Notes: generated by a model not told the origin, from the letters alone. Counted from the stretch's first letter, positions 26,790-36,341 are shown. The stretch: 64,000 bases of DNA from Nocardia suismassiliense (GCF_900269665.1 NZ_LT985361.1:5137039-5201038); one strand, 5' to 3'. A program made the numbers and translations.

Positions 26790-29399
26790 CTAGCGCAGGT
26801 CCGGGAGATCTCGGAGTTGACGGCGGGAGGTGATGCCCAACTTGCGAAAGATGTTGCGTAGGTGGGCATCTACGGTGCGCGGACTCAGGAACAGTTTGGC
26901 TGCTACTTCTTTCGAGGTTGCGCCCTCGGCGACCAAGCGGGCGATGTGTACTTCCTGCACGGTGAGCGCGTCGGAGACGTCGGCGGATCGGCTGCGGGTG
27001 TGCTCGCCGGTGGCACGGAGTTCGCCGGCCGCGCGGGCCGCGAAGGCCTCGGCGCCGAGCGCAGCGAACACCTCATGGGCGTGCCGCAGTTCGGTTCTGG
27101 CGTCGCGGCGGCGACCTTGGCGGCGCAGCCATTCGCCGTAGACGAGGTGGGCACGACCGGCCGCGACGGCGAAGGTGCTGGAATCGAGCAGCGACACGGC
27201 TAGACGGTAGGAGTCCTCGTCGTCGTAGACCAAAGCTTTTGCATACGTTTGAATTCCGAGCCCGAACGGGTGCCCGCCTGCGCGTTCGGCAAGCGTCGCG
27301 AGCGCGGCACGAGCGACGTCCGGTTCGTGGCAGCGCACCGCCGCCTCGACCAGTTCGGGGAGCGCGAGGCCCGCCAGTCCCAGATCGCCGGTGGCGACGG
27401 CACGTTCGGCCGCCCGCATCGCCGCGGGGTAATCGGCGAGCCCGTTGCTGAGCACGGCGGTGGCGTACTGCACGCTGAGGGTCATGTGCGGGCCGACACC
27501 GGCGAACAGCTTTTCGGCCTCGGCGCGCCGACCACGCAAGGCGGCCAGATGAATTCGCGGATAGACGAGCGGGGCGGCGCCGGTGGCCTCCGCGATCGCC
27601 TCCTCCTCGGCGATCATCGCCGTCGCGGCGCCGAAGTCGCCGGAGTACGCGGTGACCGTGGCGAGCATGGCCAACCCGATCGGCAGCATGTGGAAGGAGC
27701 CGACCTCGCGGCCGGACGCGGTGACCCGGGTGGCTATGCCGCGCATCGCGTCGATGTCCCACAGCTCGAGGGCGAGCAGGAAGCCGAGGGTCGGCCAGCG
27801 CGTCCAAGCCGCGTCGGCAGCGTCGGCGACGACGGGGCGCAGCAGCTTCGCGGCCGCCTGATGCCCCTCGACGGTCAGCGCGATCATGCCGTCGAGGATG
27901 AGGTCGGCGCTGGTCGGTGGTTCCGGGTGCGGCGGCGCGGTGCGCGCGGCCTCGATCACCGCGTCGAATCCGCCGGTCAGCAGGCTCATCTCGATCGCGT
28001 CCACATAGCACTCGCGCGAACCGACCGGGTCGCGGTCCGCCAGCCGGGTGGCAGCACGGAGCAGGTGGTCGGTCGGCTGGTCGCCGCCGCGGAAGCGGGC
28101 GAAGGAGATCCGGCCGCGCAGCAGGTCGACGCGCGGATCGTCGGAGTCCAGGGTCGAGAGCAGTTCGGCGGCGACGCCGAAATCCCCGACCGACAGCTTG
28201 GCCTCGACCGCCGCGAGCACCCGCTCGGTACGTAGATCCGGGTCGAGCGTCAAGGCGGCGGCCCGTTCCAGGAACGCCGCCGCGGCGGCGACTCCGCCGC
28301 GCGCCTGCGCCCGATTCGCCGATCGGGTCAGCGCGACCGCGACCTCCTCGTCCGGCCCCGCGCTGGCCAGCGCGCGATGCCAGGCCACCCGGTCGGGGTC
28401 GGTCACCGGGTCGCTCACCTGAGCGAGCGCACCGTGGGCGCGGCGACGCTCGGCGGCGGTCGCGGCTTGATACACCGCCGAGCGGGCCAGCGGGTGGATG
28501 AACCGAACGCGGGTGCCGAACTCGACCAGCGAAACGTCCTCGGCCGCAGCACCTTCGACACCCAGGAGCTTCGCCGCGGGCCACAGCAGTCCGGGATCGC
28601 CGACCGGCTCCGCGGCGGCGACGGTGAGCAGTAACCGCACCTCGGGCGACAGAGTCGCGAGGCGGGCACGGAAGCTGCGTTCGGCGGCGCGCGGCGCGGG
28701 CAGATCGAATCCCCCTGCCATGCCCGCCAATCCCGCGGTCCTCGGCAGTTCCAGCAGGGCGAGCGGGTTGCCGCGCGCCTCGGCCAGGATGCGGTCGCGC
28801 ACCCGCTCGTCCAGCGAGGCGGGGACCTCGCGCACCAGCAACGCGCGTGCCTCGGATTCGCTCAATTGCTCCACGTCGACCCGGGGTAGCTGCTCCAGCC
28901 CGCCCACGTCTTCCCGCGCGGCGAACACCATCGCGACGCGTTCGGCGCCGATCCGGCGGGCCACGAACGCCAACGCGCGGGCCGAGGCATGGTCCAGCCA
29001 CTGTGCGTCATCGATGAGGCACAGCAGCGGCCGATCGTTCTCGAGCAGCAGACCCAGCGCCGCCGCGCCGGCCAGGAACGGGTCCGGGGTGCCGGTGTCC
29101 AGGCCGAACGCGATCCGCAACGCGGTGCGGTGGGGTGCGGGCAGTGCGTCGAGGTGTTCCAGCACCGGGGCGCACAGCTGATGCAGCGCCGAGTACGGCA
29201 GTTCCGTCTCGAACTCGGCGCCGGACGCGCGCATGATCAGGAAGCCTGAGGAGGCCTGAGCGAGATGGTCGAGGAGCGCGCTCTTACCGATACCCGGCTC
29301 CCCCAGCAGCAGCAATGCCCCGCCACGAGACTCCCGCGCCTCTTGCAGCAGCGCGAGCAGTCGTGCGGTTTCGTCGGATCGCCCGACCAGGTAACTCAC
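26790..29399 (-). CDS. LuxR family regulator with N-terminal AAA-type ATPase (LAL type)
   Basis: 869 aa. The N-terminus has a Walker A (GEPGIGKSALLDH, near residue 30) and a Walker B (LLCLIDDAQWLD). A long helical middle region follows, then a C-terminal LuxR helix-turn-helix (LTVQEVHIARLVAEGATSKE, then PRTVDAHLRNIFRKLG). This matches large ATP-binding LuxR regulators. I chose GTG 29399 (VSYLVGR) because AAGGA lies about 8 nt upstream and the family starts near the P-loop; a longer frame to 29516 has no support. It is divergent from the carotenoid oxygenase gene, which may be its target (inference). Confidence 0.92.
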   Translation of the reverse strand: MSYLVGRSDETARLLALLQEARESRGGALLLLGEPGIGKSALLDHLAQASSGFLIMRASGAEFETELPYSALHQLCAPVLEHLDALPAPHRTALRIAFGLDTGTPDPFLAGAAALGLLLENDRPLLCLIDDAQWLDHASARALAFVARRIGAERVAMVFAAREDVGGLEQLPRVDVEQLSESEARALLVREVPASLDERVRDRILAEARGNPLALLELPRTAGLAGMAGGFDLPAPRAAERSFRARLATLSPEVRLLLTVAAAEPVGDPGLLWPAAKLLGVEGAAAEDVSLVEFGTRVRFIHPLARSAVYQAATAAERRRAHGALAQVSDPVTDPDRVAWHRALASAGPDEEVAVALTRSANRAQARGGVAAAAAFLERAAALTLDPDLRTERVLAAVEAKLSVGDFGVAAELLSTLDSDDPRVDLLRGRISFARFRGGDQPTDHLLRAATRLADRDPVGSRECYVDAIEMSLLTGGFDAVIEAARTAPPHPEPPTSADLILDGMIALTVEGHQAAAKLLRPVVADAADAAWTRWPTLGFLLALELWDIDAMRGIATRVTASGREVGSFHMLPIGLAMLATVTAYSGDFGAATAMIAEEEAIAEATGAAPLVYPRIHLAALRGRRAEAEKLFAGVGPHMTLSVQYATAVLSNGLADYPAAMRAAERAVATGDLGLAGLALPELVEAAVRCHEPDVARAALATLAERAGGHPFGLGIQTYAKALVYDDEDSYRLAVSLLDSSTFAVAAGRAHLVYGEWLRRQGRRRDARTELRHAHEVFAALGAEAFAARAAGELRATGEHTRSRSADVSDALTVQEVHIARLVAEGATSKEVAAKLFLSPRTVDAHLRNIFRKLGITSRRQLRDLPDLR

Positions 29400-29518
29400 G
29401 ACCTGATCCTTCCGCGAATCAACCTCCCATGCCAAACGCAGGCCTAGGTACCGCCCGCCTACGTATAGGCAGGAATCACCGACGCGAGGAGACCTCCCCC
29501 GCCACAAAACTGACATTC

Positions 29519-30859
29519 ATGCAAACGCGACCGCTGCCCTACCTCACCGGCCACTTCGCACCGACCGCCGAAGAGCACACCTCGTTCGACCTGACCGTGC
29601 ACGGCACCCTGCCGCCGGAGTTGAACGGGCGCTACTTCCGCAACGGTCACAACCCCAAACCCGGTGTCACACCGACGCATTGGTTCCGCGGGGCGGGCAT
29701 GCTGCACGGGATCCGGCTGACCGGCGGCCGCGCCGAGTGGTACCGCAACCGCTGGGTGAAGACGCCGTACCTGGACGGTGTCCCGTTCACCGGTACCGAA
29801 CTCGACGTCAGCGCCGCCGCGACCAGCATCATCTTCCACGGCGGGCGCTACCTCGCATTGCAGGAGGCGAACCTGCCCTGGGAGGTCACCGGCGAGCTGG
29901 AGACGGTCGGCGTGCACGACTTCGGCGGCAGACTGACCACCTCGATGACCGCCCATCCGAAGGTGGACCCGGCCACCGGCGAACTACATTTCTTCTCCTA
30001 CAGTCCCTTTCCGCCCTACCTGATCTACTACGTGGCCGACGCCCGCGGCGAGATCATCCGGTCCGCGCCGATCGCCGGTGCGGGCCCGGCGCTGATGCAC
30101 GATTTCGCGATCACTCGCGAGCACGCGATCTTTCTCGGCTCCCCGGTCGTCTTCGACCACGCCGAACAGTCCGGCATCCCGTATCGCTGGCACGACGAGG
30201 TCCCGCTGCGCCTCGGTGTGCTGCCGCGGAATGCGCCCGGCGAGGTCGTCTGGTTCGACGTCGAGAGCCAGGGTGCGATTTTGCACGTCGCCAACTCCTA
30301 CGTCGACGATCGCGGCCGAATCATCTTGGAATGCCCGCGCTTCGACCGTGCGGCTTGGGAAACCTCGTGGAAGTGGTGGGTCGGTGCGGCAGGCTACCCC
30401 GACGCCCCCAACGTCGGTACGACCTTCCATCGCTGGATCCTCGACCCGGCCACGCGCAAGGTCACCGAGGAAGCGCTCGACGATCTGGTGATCGAGTTCC
30501 CTGCCATCAATGACGACCACACCGGAGAACACAACCGCTACAGCTACGCCGTCGCCTTCCCCGGCGCGGGACTCACCGGTTACCACACCGCCAAATTCGA
30601 CACCCTGACCGGACAGCGCCAGTTGTTCGCGCACGGACCGGACCGCATGCCGGGCGAAGCCGTCTTCGTACCGGCCGAGGGCGCCACCCGGGAGGACGAC
30701 GGATACCTGCTCACCATCGTCAGCGACCTTGCCGCCGACGCGTCGCAACTGCTGGTGATCGATGCCTCCGACCTCGCCAAGCCGCCGGTCGCCGCCGTCG
30801 ACCTCCCGCAACGCGTACCCGCGGGCATCCATGGGCACTGGATCCCGGACCAGGACTGA
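29519..30859 (+). CDS. Carotenoid cleavage oxygenase family protein
   Basis: 446 aa. The family's iron-binding histidines are all recognisable, in TSMTAHPKVD, ALMHDFAIT, GAILHVANSY and the C-terminal GIHGHWIPD. GRYFRNGHNP and GEAVFVPAEG are further family signatures. Members oxidatively split carotenoids, stilbenes or lignin-type alkenes, so the substrate is open. No Shine-Dalgarno is visible just before ATG 29519 (the nearest purine run, GAGGAG, is about 30 nt away), so the start is less sure than the identity. Two small genes follow on the same strand. Confidence 0.9.
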   Translation: MQTRPLPYLTGHFAPTAEEHTSFDLTVHGTLPPELNGRYFRNGHNPKPGVTPTHWFRGAGMLHGIRLTGGRAEWYRNRWVKTPYLDGVPFTGTELDVSAAATSIIFHGGRYLALQEANLPWEVTGELETVGVHDFGGRLTTSMTAHPKVDPATGELHFFSYSPFPPYLIYYVADARGEIIRSAPIAGAGPALMHDFAITREHAIFLGSPVVFDHAEQSGIPYRWHDEVPLRLGVLPRNAPGEVVWFDVESQGAILHVANSYVDDRGRIILECPRFDRAAWETSWKWWVGAAGYPDAPNVGTTFHRWILDPATRKVTEEALDDLVIEFPAINDDHTGEHNRYSYAVAFPGAGLTGYHTAKFDTLTGQRQLFAHGPDRMPGEAVFVPAEGATREDDGYLLTIVSDLAADASQLLVIDASDLAKPPVAAVDLPQRVPAGIHGHWIPDQD

Positions 30860-30903
30860 TCTCGAAACCCTCGCCGGGACAGAACAATACGAAAGGCTTC
30901 GCC

Positions 30904-31362
30904 ATGGAGCAGGACACCCGCACAACGACCGTCGATGATCCGCCGACCTGCCGCGACCTGCTGGCGGGATGGATGTCCCTGTGGAACGGCGACTACGCCC
31001 TCGCCCAGCAGGTCGTCGCCCCTGACTTCCGCTTGCACGCCGCACTACTGGGCGGCGGCGACGGCAGTGCGGTCCGCGGACCGGAGGGCCTGGTCGAGTG
31101 GATCGCGCAGACCCGTGCCGCCTTCACCGAACTCGTGTTCAGCGTCGAGGTCGGACCCATTGTCGAGCGTGACCACCTCGCGCTGCGCTGGGTCGCCGTC
31201 GGCACCTATCACGCCGGATTCCCCGGCGCGACCGCCCCTTCGGGCACCGCGGTCCGGTTCACCGGGACGGACACGCTGCGCCTCGCGCGGGATCGGATCG
31301 CCGAGTACTGGGTGAACTCCGACATGCACGTGCTGCTGGCAACCCTCGGCGTTCGACCTTAG
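30904..31362 (+). CDS. SnoaL-like / NTF2-fold protein
   Basis: 152 aa. The pattern WNGDYALAQQVVAPDFRLH, then GPEGLVEWIAQTRAAF, then RWVAVGTYHAGF and a final RIAEYWVNSDM is typical of SnoaL-like ester cyclase/NTF2-fold proteins. Members are polyketide cyclases, isomerases or uncharacterised. It lies 44 nt after the carotenoid oxygenase and 31 nt before the next gene, so the three are probably co-transcribed. Confidence 0.82.
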   Translation: MEQDTRTTTVDDPPTCRDLLAGWMSLWNGDYALAQQVVAPDFRLHAALLGGGDGSAVRGPEGLVEWIAQTRAAFTELVFSVEVGPIVERDHLALRWVAVGTYHAGFPGATAPSGTAVRFTGTDTLRLARDRIAEYWVNSDMHVLLATLGVRP

Positions 31363-31393
31363 CCGCGACCGACCGTTCATCAAGGAGCAGACC

Positions 31394-31759
31394 ATGTTCA
31401 CCAGCACGCCTCGACCCGAGCTGGAAACCTATCCCGCCGCACGGCCCGTCATCATCGCGGCATGGGCCGTTCCCGTCCTCATCGTCGGCCAGTTCGCGAT
31501 GGTGGCCATCGTCCCGGTCGCCATCGTCCTCATCGGCACCCTGCGCGATGCCCGGCTCCGCCCGCTCCGCTGGTGGGCCGCTGGCCTTGCCGTGGCTTAC
31601 GCTGTCCCACTGGCCATCTGGGCCATCCGACCGGACCCGGCGCAGAGCCTCTCGAAAGACATCCACCCCCTGCTCGCCGCGCTGGTCGTCGTCGCGGGTA
31701 GCGCCGTCGCCATCAGGCACCATCTGCTGCGCAGGCGTGCCCGGCAGGCGGCCGAGTAA
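31394..31759 (+). CDS. Small integral membrane protein, unknown function
   Basis: 121 aa with three or four hydrophobic segments (about residues 18-50, 58-77 and 90-107) and a basic C-terminus (RHHLLRRRARQ). I do not recognise a family. It is the last gene before a strong terminator and probably ends the carotenoid-oxygenase transcription unit. Confidence 0.7.
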   Translation: MFTSTPRPELETYPAARPVIIAAWAVPVLIVGQFAMVAIVPVAIVLIGTLRDARLRPLRWWAAGLAVAYAVPLAIWAIRPDPAQSLSKDIHPLLAALVVVAGSAVAIRHHLLRRRARQAAE

Positions 31760-31780
31760 CCAGGTCCGAAGAGCGTTGCC

Positions 31781-31820
31781 GCAGCCGAACGAGTTTCAGC
31801 ACTGAAACTTGTTCGGCTGC
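31781..31820 (+). terminator. Intrinsic terminator after the carotenoid-oxygenase unit
   Basis: An 18-bp stem (31781-31798 with 31803-31820, one G-U pair) closes a 4-nt GCAC loop and is followed by GACTGTTTT. It begins 22 nt after the last stop codon and insulates the upstream genes from the encapsulin operon. Confidence 0.85.
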
Positions 31821-32061
31821 GACTGTTTTGGCCCACTGGCGCATCGGTGCCATATCCTCCATCCCGAATTGCACCTGCCTGGACAAAACGGTCCCAGTGA
31901 AGTCACAGCAACCAATGCCATTGCTGAACAATCGATTTCGGGTATCCAGACTGAAACTTCGGTGTAGCGTTTTCGGAATCGTCCTACGAGCTTCGGCAAA
32001 AGCTCGACCGACGATGAGGTGGCGGCTCGCCGATGTTTTAAGAGTTGGGCAGGGAATTACG
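31821..32061 (+). promoter_or_regulatory. Leader/promoter region of the encapsulin operon
   Basis: This stretch is less GC-rich than its surroundings and holds the only sizeable gap before the seven-gene operon, so the promoter should be here. A weak TTGCTG (31921) / TATCCA (31943) pair with 16-nt spacing is visible. A perfect 6-bp hairpin (GAGCTT / AAGCTC, 31988-32005) lies about 57 nt before the start codon. The open frame running through this region looks non-coding before 32062. Confidence 0.4.
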
Positions 32062-33417
32062 ATGGCGGACAACGAAGTCGACCATTCAGCAGCAGCCCGG
32101 CAGTTGCCGGGAACTCGAATAGCCGCCGATTCGCGACTGGCCTTGGACGGCGGAAATCCCATTCGCCGAACCCCGTGGCCGACCTACGACCGAGGCGCGG
32201 TCTGCGTTCACCCCGATGACGAGGAAGCCGCGCTGCGCGCGATCCGCAGTCACCTCTACTTCCGCTACGACTATCGCCCGCCGCACGACACCGAATGCGG
32301 CAAGTTCGAAGCGGACCTGTGCCGCTACTTCGACTGCCGCCACGCCCTGGCGACCTCCAGCGGCACCACCGCGCTGGCCTTGGCCATCATGGCCGCGGGT
32401 ATCGCCCCGGGCAGCCTGATCGCCTGTCCCGGTTTCACTTTCGCGGCCACCCCGAGCGCCATCATCCTGGCCGGCTGCACGCCCTTCCTCGTCGACGTCG
32501 ACGAAAACCTGCACCTGGACGTGGCCGACCTGCGCAGCCGATGGACCCCGCAGGTCAAGGGCATCATGGTGGTGCACATGCGCGGCTTCGCCGGCGACAT
32601 GGGCGCGCTGCTCCGCTTCGCCGACGACATGCACGTGCCGGTCTTCGAGGACGCGGTCCCCGCCCTCGGCGCGGAACTCGACGGCCGCAAACTCGGCACC
32701 TTCGGCCTGGCCGGCGCGTTCAGCACCCAGTCGGACAAGTCACTCAACAGCGGCGAGGGCGGCTTCCTCGTCACCGACGACAGCGCCCTGTTCGCCCGTG
32801 CCACCGTGCTTTCCGGCGCCTACGAGGGACGGCTGCGGCGGCACTTCCCCGACGGCGAACCGCCGATCGCTACCGATCTGGACCTGCCCCTGCTCAGCTT
32901 CCGGATGGACGAGATCCGGGCGGCGCTGCTACGGGCCGAGCTCGGCAGGCTGCCGGTGCGCTTGGCCGCGTTCCGGCGCAACTACGACTACGTGGCCTCG
33001 GCATTGGCCGATGTCGCCGGGATCCGGATCCGGCGTCCGGTGGCGCCCGGCGCTTATCTCGGTGAGGCGTTCATCTTCCAGGTGCCGGACGGCCGCGCGC
33101 AGTGGTTCGCGCAAGCGCTGTGCCACGAGGGTATCGAGGCGCGCAATCTCGGTTCGGACTCCGACCGCAATATCCGTGCGTTCTGGAACTGGCGGTTCAT
33201 GTTCACCGGGATGGAGACTGCGGCCATCAAGGAGCTGCTGCCGAATGCGACGCGGTATCTGCAACGGGCAGTAGACATTCCGCTGTCCTCCACACTGTCG
33301 CCGGCGGACTGTGACCACCTCGTCGCCGCGGTGCGCAAGGTCGCGGACGCGCTCGCGGCCACCGAAACCCTCGACAACGAAGAAGGTTCCAGTTCCACCT
33401 GGGCCGGTCGGCGATGA
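32062..33417 (+). CDS. DegT/DnrJ/EryC1/StrS-type PLP aminotransferase
   Basis: 451 aa. LALDGGNPIRRTPWP marks the start of the conserved fold, ALATSSGTTALALA the cofactor phosphate region, and FEDAVPALGAE the PLP-contacting Asp. Lys226 in SDKSLNSGEGG is the expected Schiff-base lysine. Family members aminate sugars or carbocycles, but the substrate here is not evident. About 27 residues precede the conserved fold and a polar tail (NEEGSSSTWAGRR) follows it; both look disordered. ATG 32062 is used because AGGGAA lies 5 nt upstream; the upstream in-frame region looks non-coding. The stop overlaps the next start (ATGA). First gene of the encapsulin operon. Confidence 0.9.
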   Translation: MADNEVDHSAAARQLPGTRIAADSRLALDGGNPIRRTPWPTYDRGAVCVHPDDEEAALRAIRSHLYFRYDYRPPHDTECGKFEADLCRYFDCRHALATSSGTTALALAIMAAGIAPGSLIACPGFTFAATPSAIILAGCTPFLVDVDENLHLDVADLRSRWTPQVKGIMVVHMRGFAGDMGALLRFADDMHVPVFEDAVPALGAELDGRKLGTFGLAGAFSTQSDKSLNSGEGGFLVTDDSALFARATVLSGAYEGRLRRHFPDGEPPIATDLDLPLLSFRMDEIRAALLRAELGRLPVRLAAFRRNYDYVASALADVAGIRIRRPVAPGAYLGEAFIFQVPDGRAQWFAQALCHEGIEARNLGSDSDRNIRAFWNWRFMFTGMETAAIKELLPNATRYLQRAVDIPLSSTLSPADCDHLVAAVRKVADALAATETLDNEEGSSSTWAGRR

Positions 33418-34577
33418 CTTCGTCCGACACCGGAGCGTTCCCCCGTCTCGCCCTTGCCGGAGTGTTCGGCGGGCTGTTCTGTGGCTACCTCGGGCTCGCC
33501 GCGGCGATTCCGGTGCTGCCTGCGCACGTCCGGGACGAGTACGGCGCGGGTGATCTCGCGGTAGGTCTCGTGGTCACGGCCACCGCGCTCACCGCGCTGC
33601 TGACCCGACCGATCTTCGGCGGGCTGGCCGATCGGTACGGGCACCGCAACGTCATGCAGTTCGGTGCGCTCGCCATCGCGGCGGGCGGCCTGCTGTACTT
33701 CCTGCCGCTCGGCCTGGCCGGACTGATCATGGTGCGCCTGCTGCTGGGCGTCGGTGAGGCCGCGCTGTTCACCGCGGGTGCGGTCTGGACCGTCACGCTC
33801 GCGCCGCACCACCGTCGCGGCCAGGTGATCGGGCTTTATGGCGTTGCCATGTGGGGTGGTATCTCGCTGGGCACCGCGCTCGGCGCGGCCATCCGGCATT
33901 TCGGCATTACCGCGGTGTGGAGTTTCTGCTCCGTCGCACCGCTCATCGGTCTCGTCCTGATCAGCATTGTCGCGCCGCAACCGCACGTCACGCCGACCAG
34001 CGGGCGCGGACTGTTGCTGCGGCCCGCCGTGCTGCCCGGTCTCGGTCTCGCGTTGGGGGCAGCAGGCTATGTCGGCCTGGCCGCGTTCGTTATCCACGGG
34101 CTGCAAGTGCGCGGAATCGACTCGGGTGTGGTGGTTTTGAGCACCTTCAGCGCGGTGTACGCGGGCACTCGCTTGTTCATCGGGCACCTACCGGACAAGT
34201 ACGGACCGCGGCGGGTCGCTGCCTGGTGCGGGCTGGGCGAAGCGGCCGGATTGCTGATCATCGCTTGGGCGCCGAATCTCACCGTGGCGGTGCTCGGGGC
34301 CGTGGTGATGGGCGTCGGATTCTCGCTGCTGCACCCGTCGCTGGCGTTGATGGTCATGAACAACACCGACAGTGCCAAGCAGGGGGCCGCGCTCGGTGCC
34401 TACACCTCGTTCTGGGATCTGGGGTTGTTCGTGTGGGGGCCGGTGACCGGCGCGATCGCCACCGGGTTCGGCTACCCGGCCGTCTTCGTGGTCGGCGCAG
34501 GGTGCGCGCTGGCGGCTTCGGCGCTGGCCATGACGATCCGGCAAGCGGTGACCACGGAGAAGGCGGTCGACAGGTGA
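33414..34577 (+). CDS. MFS transporter, probable exporter of the operon product
   Basis: 387 aa with about 12 hydrophobic segments. The loop 2-3 motif GGLADRYGHRNVMQFG and the loop 8-9 motif LPDKYGPRR identify the major facilitator superfamily; the layout resembles drug and metabolite efflux carriers. It overlaps both neighbours by 4 nt (ATGA at the start, GTGA at the end), so it is made together with the biosynthetic enzymes. Export of the pathway product is inferred. Confidence 0.9.
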   Translation: MTSSDTGAFPRLALAGVFGGLFCGYLGLAAAIPVLPAHVRDEYGAGDLAVGLVVTATALTALLTRPIFGGLADRYGHRNVMQFGALAIAAGGLLYFLPLGLAGLIMVRLLLGVGEAALFTAGAVWTVTLAPHHRRGQVIGLYGVAMWGGISLGTALGAAIRHFGITAVWSFCSVAPLIGLVLISIVAPQPHVTPTSGRGLLLRPAVLPGLGLALGAAGYVGLAAFVIHGLQVRGIDSGVVVLSTFSAVYAGTRLFIGHLPDKYGPRRVAAWCGLGEAAGLLIIAWAPNLTVAVLGAVVMGVGFSLLHPSLALMVMNNTDSAKQGAALGAYTSFWDLGLFVWGPVTGAIATGFGYPAVFVVGAGCALAASALAMTIRQAVTTEKAVDR

Positions 34578-35509
34578 CGAACACGGTGAAGGTCCTGTGC
34601 ATTACCGGCTGGTGCCGCAACGGCAGCACCATTATCGGCAACATCCTCAACGAGATTCCGGGCTTCTTCCACGTCGGCGAGCTGCACTTCCTGTGGCGGA
34701 ACGCGGCGGGGCGCGGCGTGAACGAGGAATGTGGCTGCGGGCGCAAACTGGTCGACTGCCCGTTCTGGTCGACCATCCTGCCGATCGGCCAACCGGCGGG
34801 CACCACCCTGGTGGAGCACGCCGACGCGGTGATCCGGCGGCAACTCGGCAGCGTCCGGACCCGGCACACCTGGCGGGTGCTCGGTCGTGGGCTGCACAAC
34901 GAGCAGATCCGGGCGCATGCGGCGCTGATGACCCAGGTCTACCAAACGATCGCGGAGCGCAGCGAGTCGCGGGTGATCGTGGATACCACGAAGATTCCCG
35001 GCGAAGCGGCGTTGCTGGCACATCTCGACGGCATCACCCCGTATTACGTTCACCTGGTCCGTGACCCCCGCGCAGTGGCCCAATCATGGAGCAGGCCAAA
35101 GGAATACGTGTATGCCATGGCGCCGGGTAAGAGCACCGGGTACTGGACCGGCTTCAATCTCGCCACGCATGCGATCACCCGGCGTTATCCGGCACGGTCC
35201 ATGTTCCTGCGGTACGAGGACTTCATCGCGGATCCGGCGGGCACGATCGACCGCCTGTTGCGGCTGTGTGCGACCGACCCCGCGGCCAACCCGGTCGCCG
35301 ATCGAACCGTCGAATTGCATACCAATCACACAGTTACCGGGAACCCCGACCGATTCAAGATCGGCGAAACCGTGGTGCGCCCGACCGACGACTCCTGGCA
35401 GCGCGGGCTGTCGAAGTCGGCCAGGCGAACGGTCGCGGCCCTGTCGTGGCCGCTGTCGCGCCGATACGGCTACGAGTTCGGCGCCGTGGACTCGACGGGA
35501 AAGGGCTAG
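34574..35509 (+). CDS. PAPS-dependent sulfotransferase family protein
   Basis: 311 aa. The N-terminal ITGWCRNGSTIIGNIL matches the 5'-phosphosulfate loop of sulfotransferases, and YVHLVRDPRAVAQSW matches the 3'-phosphate motif. NEECGCGRKLVDCPFW is a Cys-rich segment found in bacterial members. The GTG overlaps the MFS stop by 4 nt. It would transfer sulfate from PAPS to a hydroxyl or amine; the acceptor is unknown. Sulfotransferases are, to my recollection, among the enzymes linked to encapsulins in natural-product clusters, which makes this a candidate cargo (inference). Confidence 0.9.
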   Translation: MTNTVKVLCITGWCRNGSTIIGNILNEIPGFFHVGELHFLWRNAAGRGVNEECGCGRKLVDCPFWSTILPIGQPAGTTLVEHADAVIRRQLGSVRTRHTWRVLGRGLHNEQIRAHAALMTQVYQTIAERSESRVIVDTTKIPGEAALLAHLDGITPYYVHLVRDPRAVAQSWSRPKEYVYAMAPGKSTGYWTGFNLATHAITRRYPARSMFLRYEDFIADPAGTIDRLLRLCATDPAANPVADRTVELHTNHTVTGNPDRFKIGETVVRPTDDSWQRGLSKSARRTVAALSWPLSRRYGYEFGAVDSTGKG

Positions 35510-35513
35510 CCGA

Positions 35514-36341
35514 GTGGATTTAGGGTTGGCGAACAAGGTCGCGCTGGTGGCGGGCGGATCCAGTGGGATCGGCTTGGCGATCGCTCGGGAATTGGCTGCC
35601 GAGGGAGCGCACGTCGCGATCGGGGCACGCGACGCCGGGCGGCTCGCGGCGGCCGAGCGTGCCGTCAAAGAGGTGGCGCGTGCTCGGGTGCATGCCACGA
35701 GCGTGGACATCACCGACAGCGCGTCGACCCGCCGGTGGATCGACGAGGTTGCCGCCGAATTCGGCGGGCTGCACATCGTCGTCATCAGTGGTGGCACGCC
35801 GCCCACCGGACCCGCGGCAGCCTTCGAGACGGCGGACTATCGCGCCGCGGTCGATGCGGTGTTGATCCCGGCGGTCGATGTGGCGCTGGGCGCGTTGCCT
35901 CATCTCCGGGACGCGCGTTGGGGCCGAATGCTTTTCGTGGCCTCGGAGACCGCGAGCGTCCCCATCAGCGGCCTGGCCATGTCCGGCGTAACCCGCACGG
36001 CCTTGGTCCGATTCGCCCAGTCGCTGGCCGCCGAGGTGGGGCGGGACGGCGTCACGGTCAACGTGCTCGCGCCCAGCGCAACTCGCACTCCCCTGCTGGA
36101 ACGCGTTGTGGCGCAACGCTCTACCGAGGCCCCGAGCGAAGCACAGTTCGAGGCGATGGGCAGGCATACGGCGGTGGGCCGGATCGCCCGGCCGGAGGAA
36201 ATGGCCGCCGTCGCCACCTTTCTGGTGAGTGCGCGGGCCTCCTATCTCACCGGCACGGTTCAGCTGGTCGACGGTGGTGCGAGCGTGCTCGGACCGTCCG
36301 CGGCTCATCTGCCCTGGCAGGCCACCGCGAAACCGGAGTGA
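35514..36341 (+). CDS. SDR-family protein with altered active site
   Basis: 275 aa. The nucleotide-binding AGGSSGIG at residues 13-20 and the C-terminal YLTGTVQLVDGGAS identify the short-chain dehydrogenase/reductase fold. The catalytic Tyr-x-x-x-Lys is missing: with Ser144 as the family serine, the tyrosine position (13 residues on) is Ser157 and the lysine position is Arg161, in LAMSGVTRTAL. Some SDR subfamilies share such a replacement, so this is unlikely to be a sequence error, but classic oxidoreductase chemistry is doubtful. The GTG start lies 4 nt after the sulfotransferase stop. It directly precedes the shell gene. Confidence 0.88.
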   Translation: MDLGLANKVALVAGGSSGIGLAIARELAAEGAHVAIGARDAGRLAAAERAVKEVARARVHATSVDITDSASTRRWIDEVAAEFGGLHIVVISGGTPPTGPAAAFETADYRAAVDAVLIPAVDVALGALPHLRDARWGRMLFVASETASVPISGLAMSGVTRTALVRFAQSLAAEVGRDGVTVNVLAPSATRTPLLERVVAQRSTEAPSEAQFEAMGRHTAVGRIARPEEMAAVATFLVSARASYLTGTVQLVDGGASVLGPSAAHLPWQATAKPE

